Shown here in pieces: positions 28,311 through 36,762 of a DNA stretch of 57,001 nucleotides. The position numbers and the translations under genes are program-made. The stretch comes from a bacterium (GTDB lineage Bacteria > Bacteroidota > Bacteroidia > Cytophagales > Cyclobacteriaceae): positions 1 through 57,001 of the forward strand of contig JANSWY010000027.1 of NCBI GenBank assembly GCA_024743255.1. The letters run 5' to 3'. Below the pieces are notes generated by a model. That model saw only the letters and a program-made list of their open reading frames with translations. It was not told where the DNA came from and did no database searches. The first letter of the stretch is position 1; each line of letters begins with the position of its first letter.

Positions 28311-28345
28311 AAAAAAGCCCTGCAAGTATTCCTGCAGGGCTCTAA
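28311..28345 (-). terminator. Rho-independent terminator of pckA
   Basis: AGCCCTGCA (28316-28324) pairs with TGCAGGGCT (28333-28341), with an 8-nt loop. On the minus strand the stem is followed by six T. It lies 24 bp beyond the pckA stop codon. Confidence 0.9.
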
Positions 28346-28364
28346 ATTATTGATAAAAGAATTC

Positions 28365-29984
28365 TTAAGTATACTTAAGGTTCTTTTTAGGAGATCCGCT
28401 CATGATTTCATCATTGGCAAAATCTTTGTACTTCTCGAAGTTTTCATTGAATGCATCTGCCAACTCATTAGCCTTTTGGTAAAATGCAATATCATCTTTC
28501 CACGTTTCTCTTGGACTTAGAAGCTCAGAAGGAACATCAGGACAAGTCATTGGAATTTCTGTTCCAAAAATTGAGTGAGTTCTATATCCTACATTATCAA
28601 GAGTACCATTCAATGCAGCTGTGATCATAGCTCTGGTGTACTTTAGTTTGATTCTAGAACCAACACCGTAAACACCACCAGTCCAACCAGTGTTCACTAA
28701 CCAAATCTTAACATCGTACTGTTCCATTTTCTTTCCTAGCATCTCAGCATACTTTGTAGGATGTAGAGGAAGGAATGGAGATCCGAAACACGCACTAAAA
28801 GTAGTTTGGGGCTCAGTTACTCCAGCTTCGGTACCAGCAACTTTTGCTGTGTAGCCAGAAATGAAGTGGAACATAGCCTGTGATTTATTTAATCTCTGAA
28901 TTGGAGGAATAACTCCAAATGCATCACAAGTCAGGAAAAATATGTTTTTAGGAATACCACCTACAGAAGGATCAACAGAGTTAGCAATGTGATCAATCGG
29001 ATAAGCAGCCCTTGTATTTTCAGTTACTGAGGCGTTTTCGTAATCAACAGTTCTCGTACCAGGCTGGAATCTTGTATTCTCCACAATAGCACCGAACTTA
29101 ATAGCATCAAATATTTCAGGCTCTTTCTCTCTTGTTAGGTCAATTACCTTTGCGTAACAACCACCTTCGAAGTTGAATACGTTCTTGTCAGTCCATCCAT
29201 GCTCATCATCACCAATCAAACCTCTGTTTGGATCAGCAGACAATGTAGTTTTACCAGTTCCAGAAAGACCAAAGAATATCGCTGTATCATGGTCTTTGTT
29301 TCCGATGTTAGCTGAACAGTGCATTGAAAGCACATCTTTCTCTTGAGGAAGAATGTAATTCAATACTGAGAAGATTCCTTTCTTCATTTCTCCTGCATAA
29401 GCAGTTCCACCAATTAGGATGATTCTCTTGCTTAGATTGATAATTGCAAAATTATCTTGTCTCGTACCATCCTCAGCTGGATCAGCTTTAAATTCAGGAA
29501 CACAAATGATTGTGAAGTTAGGATCGAAAGACTCAAGCTTGTATCTGTCTGGTCTTAAGAACATGTTGTTACAAAACAGATTGTGCCAAGCTTTAGTGTT
29601 AATCACTCTTAAGTTCAATCTGTAAGTCTTGTCAGCACCTGCATAAGCATCTCTCACAAATACTTCCTTGTCCTCAAGAAATGCGATCATTTTTTGATGA
29701 ATCTGATCGAATTTTTCTTCAGAAATTGGAATGTTTACATTTCCCCACCAAACAGTGTTTTCTGTTTTGGCATCCTTTACGATAAATCTGTCTTTAGGAG
29801 ATCTACCAGTAAATTTACCGGTATCGGCCATTAGGGCGCCAGTATCGGTTAATGACCCTTCACCTCTTTCCAACGCTTTTTCAATTAATTCAGCGGGAGT
29901 GAGGTTCCAGTGAGCGGACTTTACTTTAAATATTCCAACTTTTTCTAGACCACTTTCGGACGGTTTTAATCCGATTTCTTGCAT
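28365..29984 (-). CDS. pckA: Phosphoenolpyruvate carboxykinase (ATP)
   Basis: The 539-residue protein is an ATP-type PEPCK. It has the kinase P-loop GLSGTGKTTLS around 240-250, the preceding SMHCSANIG, the following LIGDDEHGW with metal and substrate ligands, and FNFEGGCYAKVIDL and RTVDYEN. The early GRSPKDRFIV and FVRDAYAGAD segments are also conserved. It converts oxaloacetate and ATP to phosphoenolpyruvate, ADP and CO2, the first committed step of gluconeogenesis. Its own promoter and terminator flank it, so it is monocistronic. Confidence 0.97.
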   Translation of the reverse strand: MQEIGLKPSESGLEKVGIFKVKSAHWNLTPAELIEKALERGEGSLTDTGALMADTGKFTGRSPKDRFIVKDAKTENTVWWGNVNIPISEEKFDQIHQKMIAFLEDKEVFVRDAYAGADKTYRLNLRVINTKAWHNLFCNNMFLRPDRYKLESFDPNFTIICVPEFKADPAEDGTRQDNFAIINLSKRIILIGGTAYAGEMKKGIFSVLNYILPQEKDVLSMHCSANIGNKDHDTAIFFGLSGTGKTTLSADPNRGLIGDDEHGWTDKNVFNFEGGCYAKVIDLTREKEPEIFDAIKFGAIVENTRFQPGTRTVDYENASVTENTRAAYPIDHIANSVDPSVGGIPKNIFFLTCDAFGVIPPIQRLNKSQAMFHFISGYTAKVAGTEAGVTEPQTTFSACFGSPFLPLHPTKYAEMLGKKMEQYDVKIWLVNTGWTGGVYGVGSRIKLKYTRAMITAALNGTLDNVGYRTHSIFGTEIPMTCPDVPSELLSPRETWKDDIAFYQKANELADAFNENFEKYKDFANDEIMSGSPKKNLKYT

Positions 29985-30023
29985 AGTTTGTACGATTTGG
30001 ATTATACTTGTTCATTTGTCGGG

Positions 30024-30031
30024 CAAAAATA
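30024..30031 (-). promoter_or_regulatory. Possible -7 box for pckA
   Basis: On the minus strand TATTTTTG fits TAnnTTTG and is 40 bp upstream of the pckA start. No clear -33 element is visible. Confidence 0.3.
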
Positions 30032-30153
30032 GAAATAAATTGTATCAGAGTTCCCTCTTTTTGAGTTTTTCTTTCAGTACAAAACATGCATATATGCCCG
30101 TTTCAAACGTTTGTAAGTTTTCAATCAATTAAATCAAGTAACAACATTAAACT

Positions 30154-31863
30154 ATGTCATCAGTAACAGTTAATGACCCTAATCATGCTATGAATCAAAG
30201 GCAGGTCTTCGGACATCCGGCTGGGTTATATATATTATTCTTCACAGAACTTTGGGAGCGCTTTTCTTACTATGGAATGAGGGCTCTTTTTGTTTTATTC
30301 CTTACCGCAGAAATTTCGGCAGAAAATGCGGGGTTTGGTTGGACCAGAGGTGAAGCGCTATCATTATACGGTTGGTATACCATGTTGGTATATGTAGCTT
30401 CAATCCCAGGAGGAATTCTTGCTGACAAAGTTTTTGGACAGAAGAAAATGGTTGTCATAGGTGGTATTTTATTATGTATAGGACACGGAGTTTTGGCAAT
30501 CGAAGGAATGTGGGCATGGTATGCTGGTATTAGTTTGATTATTCTAGGTGTTGGTGGATTAAAGCCAAACATTTCTACAATGGTGGGTGGCCTTTATAAA
30601 CAAGGTGATGAAAGAAGAGATATTGCTTTTACAATTTTCTATATAGGAATTAATCTTGGAGCATTTGCTGCTGGTTTGATAATTGGACCACTAGGTGAGA
30701 ATGTTAATTGGCATTACGGTTTTGGATTAGCCGGAATTGGAATGGTAATTGGACAAGCCATGTTTGTTTGGGGAACTAGATATCTGAAAGGTGTTGGTGA
30801 GCTTGAAGAGAAGAATGAAGAAAGTGATGAGCCTAAAGGACCATCTTATATATCAAAACTATTCGCTAATAAGCTGGCTCTTGCATTAAATGTTGTAGTG
30901 CTACTACTTGGAGCTTACATCATATATGCTGGAAGTTTTGGATATGGTTTACTGGTAATGGGAGTTTCTTTTTTTGTAGGATTCTTCACATTAATGCTTG
31001 CGGACCTTGAAGGCATTGAGAAGGATAGAGTAGTGGTCCTGGTGTTAAGCTACTTAATAGTAATCATATTCTGGGGAGCCTTTGAGCAAGCGGGAGGACT
31101 AATGAACCTTTATGCTAGTGAAAAAACTGATAGGTTAATAACAATATTTAATCTTGATCTAATTTTTGGTGTGGCCATTGCAGCTTTGGCGATAAGGGGA
31201 ATTATCGGTAAAATGAAAAAACAAGAGAATTTCATGTATTGGTTTATAGGTACAGGAGTCCTGGCGTTTATGTTCTTTGCATTACGAACTTTGGTATTCA
31301 CCAAAGGAGGGGATGGGATTCCAGAAGGGATGTATTTAGTTCCAGCTACTGTATTCCAATCTGTCAATTCATTTTTCATTTTTACATTGGGAACAATGAT
31401 TGCCCTTTACTGGTACAATAGAAAAATGAAAGGGAAAGAATCAGGTTCTCTTTTTAAAATGGCATGGGGTGTTATTATAATGGGACTGGGCTTTACATTC
31501 ATGAGTATTGCCACAAAAGAGTGGGAAGCAACTGGTGGATCAGGAATGGTGTGGCTTGTTTTAGCTTATATGTTCCATACAATTGGGGAACTTTGTCAGT
31601 CACCAGTAGCAATGTCATTTATTACCAAGCTTGCTCCAGCAAAATACGTTTCAATTATGATGGGATTCTATTTTGCGGCAACTGGATTTGGAAATAAGCT
31701 GGCAGGTGCACTTGGGGAATATTCTGAAAAAGCCGGTGAGTTCGAAATATTTACTGGAATAACTATTTTCTGTGTGGTGTTTGGTGCGTTAGTACTATTG
31801 CTAATGAAACCACTGAAAAGACTTACTCACGGTGCAGAAGACTTACAGGAAGAGGCAGCCTAG
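30154..31863 (+). CDS. Proton-dependent oligopeptide transporter (POT/PTR family)
   Basis: The 569-residue membrane protein has 12-14 hydrophobic segments and the POT signature near the N-terminus: GHPAGLYILFFTELWERFSYYGMRALFVLF (20-49), including the ExxERFxYYG proton-coupling motif. FYIGINLGAFAAGLIIGPLGE (about 167-187) is the second PTR signature. These major-facilitator proteins import di- and tripeptides with protons. An inserted pair of helices in the middle is normal for bacterial POTs. A shared hairpin terminator follows. The substrate range is not readable. Confidence 0.93.
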   Translation: MSSVTVNDPNHAMNQRQVFGHPAGLYILFFTELWERFSYYGMRALFVLFLTAEISAENAGFGWTRGEALSLYGWYTMLVYVASIPGGILADKVFGQKKMVVIGGILLCIGHGVLAIEGMWAWYAGISLIILGVGGLKPNISTMVGGLYKQGDERRDIAFTIFYIGINLGAFAAGLIIGPLGENVNWHYGFGLAGIGMVIGQAMFVWGTRYLKGVGELEEKNEESDEPKGPSYISKLFANKLALALNVVVLLLGAYIIYAGSFGYGLLVMGVSFFVGFFTLMLADLEGIEKDRVVVLVLSYLIVIIFWGAFEQAGGLMNLYASEKTDRLITIFNLDLIFGVAIAALAIRGIIGKMKKQENFMYWFIGTGVLAFMFFALRTLVFTKGGDGIPEGMYLVPATVFQSVNSFFIFTLGTMIALYWYNRKMKGKESGSLFKMAWGVIIMGLGFTFMSIATKEWEATGGSGMVWLVLAYMFHTIGELCQSPVAMSFITKLAPAKYVSIMMGFYFAATGFGNKLAGALGEYSEKAGEFEIFTGITIFCVVFGALVLLLMKPLKRLTHGAEDLQEEAA

Positions 31864-31885
31864 TTGGTTGAAGAAAAGAATTTAT

Positions 31886-31914
31886 AAAAAAGGGGCTCAA
31901 AAGAGCCCCTTTTT
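31886..31914. terminator. Bidirectional rho-independent terminator
   Basis: AGGGGCTC and GAGCCCCT form a strong GC stem around a 4-nt A loop, with A and T runs on either side. It serves the POT gene on the plus strand; the converging DUF4249 gene ends inside its T run. Confidence 0.88.
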
Positions 31915-32827
31915 AGTCTAGATCAATTTCTTCTATAATACTTGTGGATATATAACCAGAAAAGAGACCATATCCATTCTCGATATTGCTTGTAACAAAT
32001 ACTGGTTGGGCAAAAGGATCTCCATCATTCCAGTCCTGAATCTTACTTGACCGCACATAATTGAAATACGTTTCATCACAATTTCTTAATACTAACCTTT
32101 TCTGAACTGCTGTGTCCTCCCAGTAATCAATGAATACCTTAAAGTTTTGTCTCTGTCCATTAAATGACTTGTCGTCTACTAAAACACTGTTTCCCCAAGA
32201 GGAAGGGTCATCATCAAATTCAGAATAATCAAGTTCAAGGTAATCCACGTAGATAAGGGTATCTATACCAATGGTATCTTCATAAAATGTCTCAGTTAAT
32301 TCATCATAAATGACGTCAATAATTGGCCATTCAATCTGAGTGTAAGTAGCTATTTCATAAAAGTTTTCTTCAGATCCATTGTCATTGATTTCAAATTCCC
32401 AAACCAATTGTGGGTAACCATTCCGGTTCGTAGTTCTGATGTCAACCGTAGAGATTGTGGGTGTAGTTGTAGGTAGCAAGAATTCACCACTAATAGATTC
32501 AAATCCATTTTTAGAAGCGCGGATTTCGTAGTTTACCCCTGGTGTAGGGTATACATTTGAACGATATATTCCATTGCCGGTTTCTTCAAATAAACCCACT
32601 GGATTACCATTTTCAAGTAGCTCTATGTTTGCTCCTCTTACCTGGGTAAACTCATCCTCCTCAAGAATAAAAGAATCTTCCGAAAGGTCAACTACGATTG
32701 TGCTGTCAGGATTGATTACAGAATTTAGGACCAACCTTGTTGGCTCTTCAGGAATATCCACATCTAATACAATTTCGCAGCTTGAGAAAATTAGAAGTAG
32801 AGTAATATATGCTGTTAATTTTTTCAT
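31913..32827 (-). CDS. DUF4249 lipoprotein, partner of a TonB-dependent receptor
   Basis: From ATG at 32827 the product is 304 residues, with a signal and lipobox S-S-C (MKKLTAYITLLLIFSSCE, Cys17) and the opening EPTRLVLNSVINPDSTIVVDLSEDSF that marks DUF4249. The reading frame is open to 32968 but that part overlaps the receptor gene in another phase, so I start it at 32827, 4 bp after the receptor stop codon. DUF4249 proteins are outer-membrane lipoproteins that regularly accompany TonB receptors in Bacteroidota, a role probably like SusD but with an unrelated fold. The substrate is unknown. Confidence 0.85.
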   Translation of the reverse strand: MKKLTAYITLLLIFSSCEIVLDVDIPEEPTRLVLNSVINPDSTIVVDLSEDSFILEEDEFTQVRGANIELLENGNPVGLFEETGNGIYRSNVYPTPGVNYEIRASKNGFESISGEFLLPTTTPTISTVDIRTTNRNGYPQLVWEFEINDNGSEENFYEIATYTQIEWPIIDVIYDELTETFYEDTIGIDTLIYVDYLELDYSEFDDDPSSWGNSVLVDDKSFNGQRQNFKVFIDYWEDTAVQKRLVLRNCDETYFNYVRSSKIQDWNDGDPFAQPVFVTSNIENGYGLFSGYISTSIIEEIDLD

Positions 32828-32831
32828 GGTA

Positions 32832-35162
32832 TTAGAATTTGAAGCTGTATCGAAGGAATGGGATAATTGGGAAAACACTGTATTGGACAAACTTTTTGTC
32901 TCCGTTTCGGGTGTATGCAACGTCCATGTAGAAAGCATTGGCACGACTGTAGGTATTATATGTTCCAAAGGACCAGGTAACTTCTCCCCATCTTTTCTTT
33001 TTGGTTCTACTTATACTAATATCGAGTCGGTGATAGTCTCTCATTCTGAAGGAGTTTCTGCCGTTAAACCTTTCCACCTCTCCAGACCAGAAACTATCTG
33101 TGTTAAATCGCTTGTATCTTCCTTCTGGGAGTGAGATTGCATTGCCAGTCCCATAGACCCATGCTCCAGAGATAGATAGGTTTTTGGAGATTTTGTAGGC
33201 GGTAGTAACAGCAAGATCATGTCTTCTATCAAACTTGTACGGAAATGGCTCTCCATCATTAAAGGCATCAAATGTCCTGTAAGTTTTAGACCATGTGTAA
33301 CCAATCCAACCAGTTACCTTACCTACTTTTTTATTTAGAAATAATTCAAATCCGTAGCTTTCACCATCTCCGAAAACTATTTTATCCTCCCAGCTGTCTG
33401 TGGTGTTTAGATATGTTGCGCCTTCTCTGTATTCAATTAGATTATTCATGGTTTTGTAATAGGCTTCAGCACTTACCTCATATCCATGTGATAAATTTTT
33501 GGCAGCACCAATTGCAGCTTGCCACGCCTGTTGAGGTTTTACCTGATCCGTAGTAGGAACCCATAAGTCTGTAGGTAGTCCAATTCCCGCGTTTGTTAAA
33601 AGGTGAATGAACTGAGTCATTCTAACTACAGATCCTTTAATAGAAGTGGTGTTATTCAACATGAATCTGGCAGATAATCTTGGTTGTATTGAATGATACA
33701 TCTCACTATCAACTAAAAAACCAGAATAGTGTAACCCCAGGTTTACTTTTAGTTTTGCTGAAAGTTTGTAATCATCTTCAATATAGGTGAAGTGTTCAAA
33801 CGCTCTGGTTGCTTTTGCTCCAAGTGTGGTGTCTGAGGAAAATGTCTCTTTTAAGGAAAGCGCTCCGGGTTTAAACTTATGATACGTAAGGTTTACACCG
33901 GTTTTAATTTTATGATTAGGAGCAGGGTCATAATCAAAATCTGCCTTTAGGCCAATATCTTGAATTCCAGATAAGTATTTGATTGATTGCTTGTCTGTCA
34001 CAATCTCATCACCTTGAGGATATGTATCCTCAAGTTTGCTGAAGATATCAAAATTGAAGTTACTGTAGGTTGCCGTCAGGTTACCAAATAGTTTTGGGCT
34101 ATATACATGATTCCACCTAATCGCGGTGGTTGCATTTCCCCAATCTAACCCTGATTCTTCTTTATATTGATATTCTTCAGACCCATTAAACCATGTGTCA
34201 TCTATTCTTGCATAGGCATTGTCCCTTCCTAGGTAACTGCTGACAAACAACCTGTCTTTTTCACTAAACCTGTGATTTACTTTGGCATTTAGGTCATAGA
34301 AATAATAACCAAATGTTTCATCACCTTCAGTGTTAGCCTGAATTAGAGGCCTGGTTAAAAGATCAATATATGTTCTTCTACCAGATATTATAAACGAGGT
34401 TTTTTCAGACTTTATTGGGCCTTCCAGAGTGAGTTTCGAGGAGATCAATCCAATTGAGCCTTCACCATGAAATTCTTGATTGTTTCCTTCTTTCATACTG
34501 ATATCTATCACCGATGATAAACGTCCACCATATCTGGCTGGAAACCCTCCTTTGATCACATTTACATTATTGATTGCATCTGCATTGAAAACAGAAAAGA
34601 AACCGAATAGGTGAGAGGCGTTGTAAACTGGCACACCATCCAAAAGAATTAAATTTTGATCAGGTCCACCACCTCTAACGTATAAACCTGAACTTCCTTC
34701 ACTTCCAGATTGAATACCTGGCAATAATTGGATGGTCTTCAGGATATCGACCTCACCAAGAAACGCTGGAAGCTCCTTGATTTGTTTGATAGAAAGGTCT
34801 ACCGCACTCATCTGGTTTTGCTGAGCCAACTCCTGTTCTGCCGATATGACTACTTCTTCAAGTAAAAAGTCTGTGCTTAGTTTGAAATTGTGCGTTGTGT
34901 TCTTAGTTAGGTCGAGCTCTATTTCCATAGTGTTGTAGCCAACATAGGATACCGAAAGCTTTGTATTTCCAGCTGGTAATGTGAGACTATAGAATCCATA
35001 TAGATTCGAGGTAGTACCTTGTTTTAAATTAGGTTCATAAATGGTAGCCCCAATTAAGTTTTCTCCGGTTGAAGAGTCCTGGATGTAGCCACTTATCGTA
35101 TAAGACTGACTATATCCACATAGAGTTATGCAGCAACAAAGTGATGCCAGTAAATTTTTCAT
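32832..35162 (-). CDS. TonB-dependent outer-membrane receptor with CarboxypepD-like N-terminal domain
   Basis: The 776-residue protein has a signal peptide (about 1-18, ending YSQ), a carboxypeptidase-regulatory-like beta domain (20-105, SYTISGYIQDSSTGENLIGATIY), and a plug domain (about 125-225) with LYVRGGGPDQNLILLDGVPVYN and GGFPARYGGRLSSVID. A 22-strand barrel follows, ending in aromatic F as expected (FLRYSFKF). It belongs to the FecA/CirA-like group rather than the large SusC group, given its size. It imports an unidentified ligand using TonB energy. It forms a two-gene operon with the DUF4249 lipoprotein. Confidence 0.93.
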   Translation of the reverse strand: MKNLLASLCCCITLCGYSQSYTISGYIQDSSTGENLIGATIYEPNLKQGTTSNLYGFYSLTLPAGNTKLSVSYVGYNTMEIELDLTKNTTHNFKLSTDFLLEEVVISAEQELAQQNQMSAVDLSIKQIKELPAFLGEVDILKTIQLLPGIQSGSEGSSGLYVRGGGPDQNLILLDGVPVYNASHLFGFFSVFNADAINNVNVIKGGFPARYGGRLSSVIDISMKEGNNQEFHGEGSIGLISSKLTLEGPIKSEKTSFIISGRRTYIDLLTRPLIQANTEGDETFGYYFYDLNAKVNHRFSEKDRLFVSSYLGRDNAYARIDDTWFNGSEEYQYKEESGLDWGNATTAIRWNHVYSPKLFGNLTATYSNFNFDIFSKLEDTYPQGDEIVTDKQSIKYLSGIQDIGLKADFDYDPAPNHKIKTGVNLTYHKFKPGALSLKETFSSDTTLGAKATRAFEHFTYIEDDYKLSAKLKVNLGLHYSGFLVDSEMYHSIQPRLSARFMLNNTTSIKGSVVRMTQFIHLLTNAGIGLPTDLWVPTTDQVKPQQAWQAAIGAAKNLSHGYEVSAEAYYKTMNNLIEYREGATYLNTTDSWEDKIVFGDGESYGFELFLNKKVGKVTGWIGYTWSKTYRTFDAFNDGEPFPYKFDRRHDLAVTTAYKISKNLSISGAWVYGTGNAISLPEGRYKRFNTDSFWSGEVERFNGRNSFRMRDYHRLDISISRTKKKRWGEVTWSFGTYNTYSRANAFYMDVAYTRNGDKKFVQYSVFPIIPFLRYSFKF

Positions 35163-35254
35163 GTGTTAAGTGATGATTAGTATAATTTGGCTAACGCCGT
35201 TAAGTTTGAGTTTATTTTATGACACAATGAAATTGCAGAAGGTTGCTTTCTAAA

Positions 35255-35301
35255 AAATAAAAACCCTGTATCAACGCAATTCTACGTCAATACAGGGTTA
35301 G
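35255..35301 (-). terminator. Rho-independent terminator of the DUF5723 operon
   Basis: AACCCTGTA (35262-35270) and TACAGGGTT (35291-35299) pair over a 20-nt loop, and on the minus strand the stem runs into a T-rich tract. It lies 29 bp beyond the DUF5723 stop codon. Confidence 0.8.
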
Positions 35302-35329
35302 ATAGATAATCCCTAACTGATTCAGCTAA

Positions 35330-36760
35330 TTATCCATCAGAATCAAGCTGTTGCTCCAAATCGTTTATCATTTGGTCAATGGCATCATCTCCGTTTTTAT
35401 TTTTCTTTTCTTTCTCCGGTTTAGGGGATCTTATTTTCTTTCCTTTGTCAGGGTTTCCAATTGCAATGTTTAATCCAAAGCTGAAGTTCACTCTTTCGGT
35501 GTTGGTCAGATCGGTGTATTTAAGAAGCCCGTCAGCAACAATATGTAATTGAATTAAACCATAATTTAGCATCATACCTGCACCAAAATCAATTGGCTGT
35601 TGCGGAGTTTTAGAAAACGTCCCTGATACAGCAAGAACTCTACCTACTTGTTGGGTGTATCCCAACCCGATAGCCGTCCTAAGTTCACCAAATTCGAAAG
35701 AGTTGGCAAGTGTTGCACTTGCAGTACCTCCTTTAGTTACTTGATAGCTTGACCCCATAAATACACTAGTGTTTAGTGAAGTGGCGAATTTGGTGTCTAT
35801 GGTATCGGCCTCAAAAACATCTTCAAACTGTTCTTGAAAGTTTTCGCTGAAATTATCTGCGGTAATATCTACTCCTTCGAACACAACTGATTCATCTTGA
35901 ATAGAAATTTCTTTAGCAGCAGTATTCCAATTGATAAAGCCCATATCGTTGATAGCAAAATTGAAATTCCATCTGTCGCTAAAATAATACTGAGCGCCAA
36001 AATCCAATGCGAAACCACTTCCTCCAAGCTCACCATTAATTAAACCTTCATCAACATTATCTTCATCATCTATGTCAATGCCAGCCATGCGTAATGTTGC
36101 GTTATTGAATGTGAATGTAGTTTGATAGGAATTGCTGTTCGTTAATATATTAACAGCCGCTTTATTATCTAATTCAGCCATTGCCAATCCAGCCAGGTAT
36201 TTAGCTCTTCCACCAACTCTAAAGCTTTGACCTGCAATTTCTAAATCTCTACTATAGCCAACGCCAATCTCGACATAACTCATTGCTCCTGCCATGATAT
36301 CATCAACAACATATTGCTCTCCCAGATATTCACCATTTCCATTCCATGCCCATCGAGCAATGTCTTTCGGCATCCCAAATGCGAAAGAGTTTCTTGAATT
36401 CACAAACAAAGAGGCAGCCCCTGTTTCGCCTACTCTAAACCCTAATCCAAATACAGGAATATTGGTGTTGACCCCTATAAAATCATTGCTACTACTGTTG
36501 AGGTAGCTATCAATTTTAACTCTTACTGAATCACCTGTAACTTCAAATAGATCGGAATAGGCAATAGGTAGATTGACATCAAAATTTAAATTACCTAAAG
36601 CAGGAAGTGAGAAGTAAAAGTTTGATCTCGGGAAAAATGAGGCATTCAGATCTTGTGTATAGATCAGGTTGTCTCTCATGTGATATCGGGTAATATTGAT
36701 CTGCCCCCAAGTTGTTGAGCTAACCAATACGATTGTGCAAATAAATAGTAATCTCTTCAT
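35330..36760 (-). CDS. DUF5723-type outer-membrane beta-barrel protein
   Basis: A 476-residue protein with a signal peptide (1-19, ending TWGQ) and alternating hydrophobic/polar beta strands typical of an outer-membrane barrel. The pattern after the signal, including LNASFFPRSNFYFSLPALGNLNFDVNLPI and a later NIPVFGLGFRVGE, fits the DUF5723 family. The C-terminal 35 residues are charged (KKIRSPKPEKEKKNKNGDDAID) and may be a periplasmic tail. It follows the large lipoprotein gene by 2 bp, so the two are coupled. Function is unknown; co-occurring families are often tied to cell-surface assembly in Bacteroidota. Confidence 0.75.
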   Translation of the reverse strand: MKRLLFICTIVLVSSTTWGQINITRYHMRDNLIYTQDLNASFFPRSNFYFSLPALGNLNFDVNLPIAYSDLFEVTGDSVRVKIDSYLNSSSNDFIGVNTNIPVFGLGFRVGETGAASLFVNSRNSFAFGMPKDIARWAWNGNGEYLGEQYVVDDIMAGAMSYVEIGVGYSRDLEIAGQSFRVGGRAKYLAGLAMAELDNKAAVNILTNSNSYQTTFTFNNATLRMAGIDIDDEDNVDEGLINGELGGSGFALDFGAQYYFSDRWNFNFAINDMGFINWNTAAKEISIQDESVVFEGVDITADNFSENFQEQFEDVFEADTIDTKFATSLNTSVFMGSSYQVTKGGTASATLANSFEFGELRTAIGLGYTQQVGRVLAVSGTFSKTPQQPIDFGAGMMLNYGLIQLHIVADGLLKYTDLTNTERVNFSFGLNIAIGNPDKGKKIRSPKPEKEKKNKNGDDAIDQMINDLEQQLDSDG

Positions 36761-36762
36761 GG

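Noticed and set aside
28263-28520. Small plus-strand open frame after the AraC-family gene
   Set aside because: It covers the pckA terminator and the end of pckA and has no recognisable protein pattern.
32930-32960. TTGGCACG sequence resembling a sigma-54 -24 element
   Set aside because: No GC at the -12 distance, and it is within the TonB receptor coding sequence.
32828-32968. N-terminal extension of the DUF4249 gene
   Set aside because: It lies inside the TonB receptor gene in another phase and would put the lipoprotein signal in the middle of the protein.
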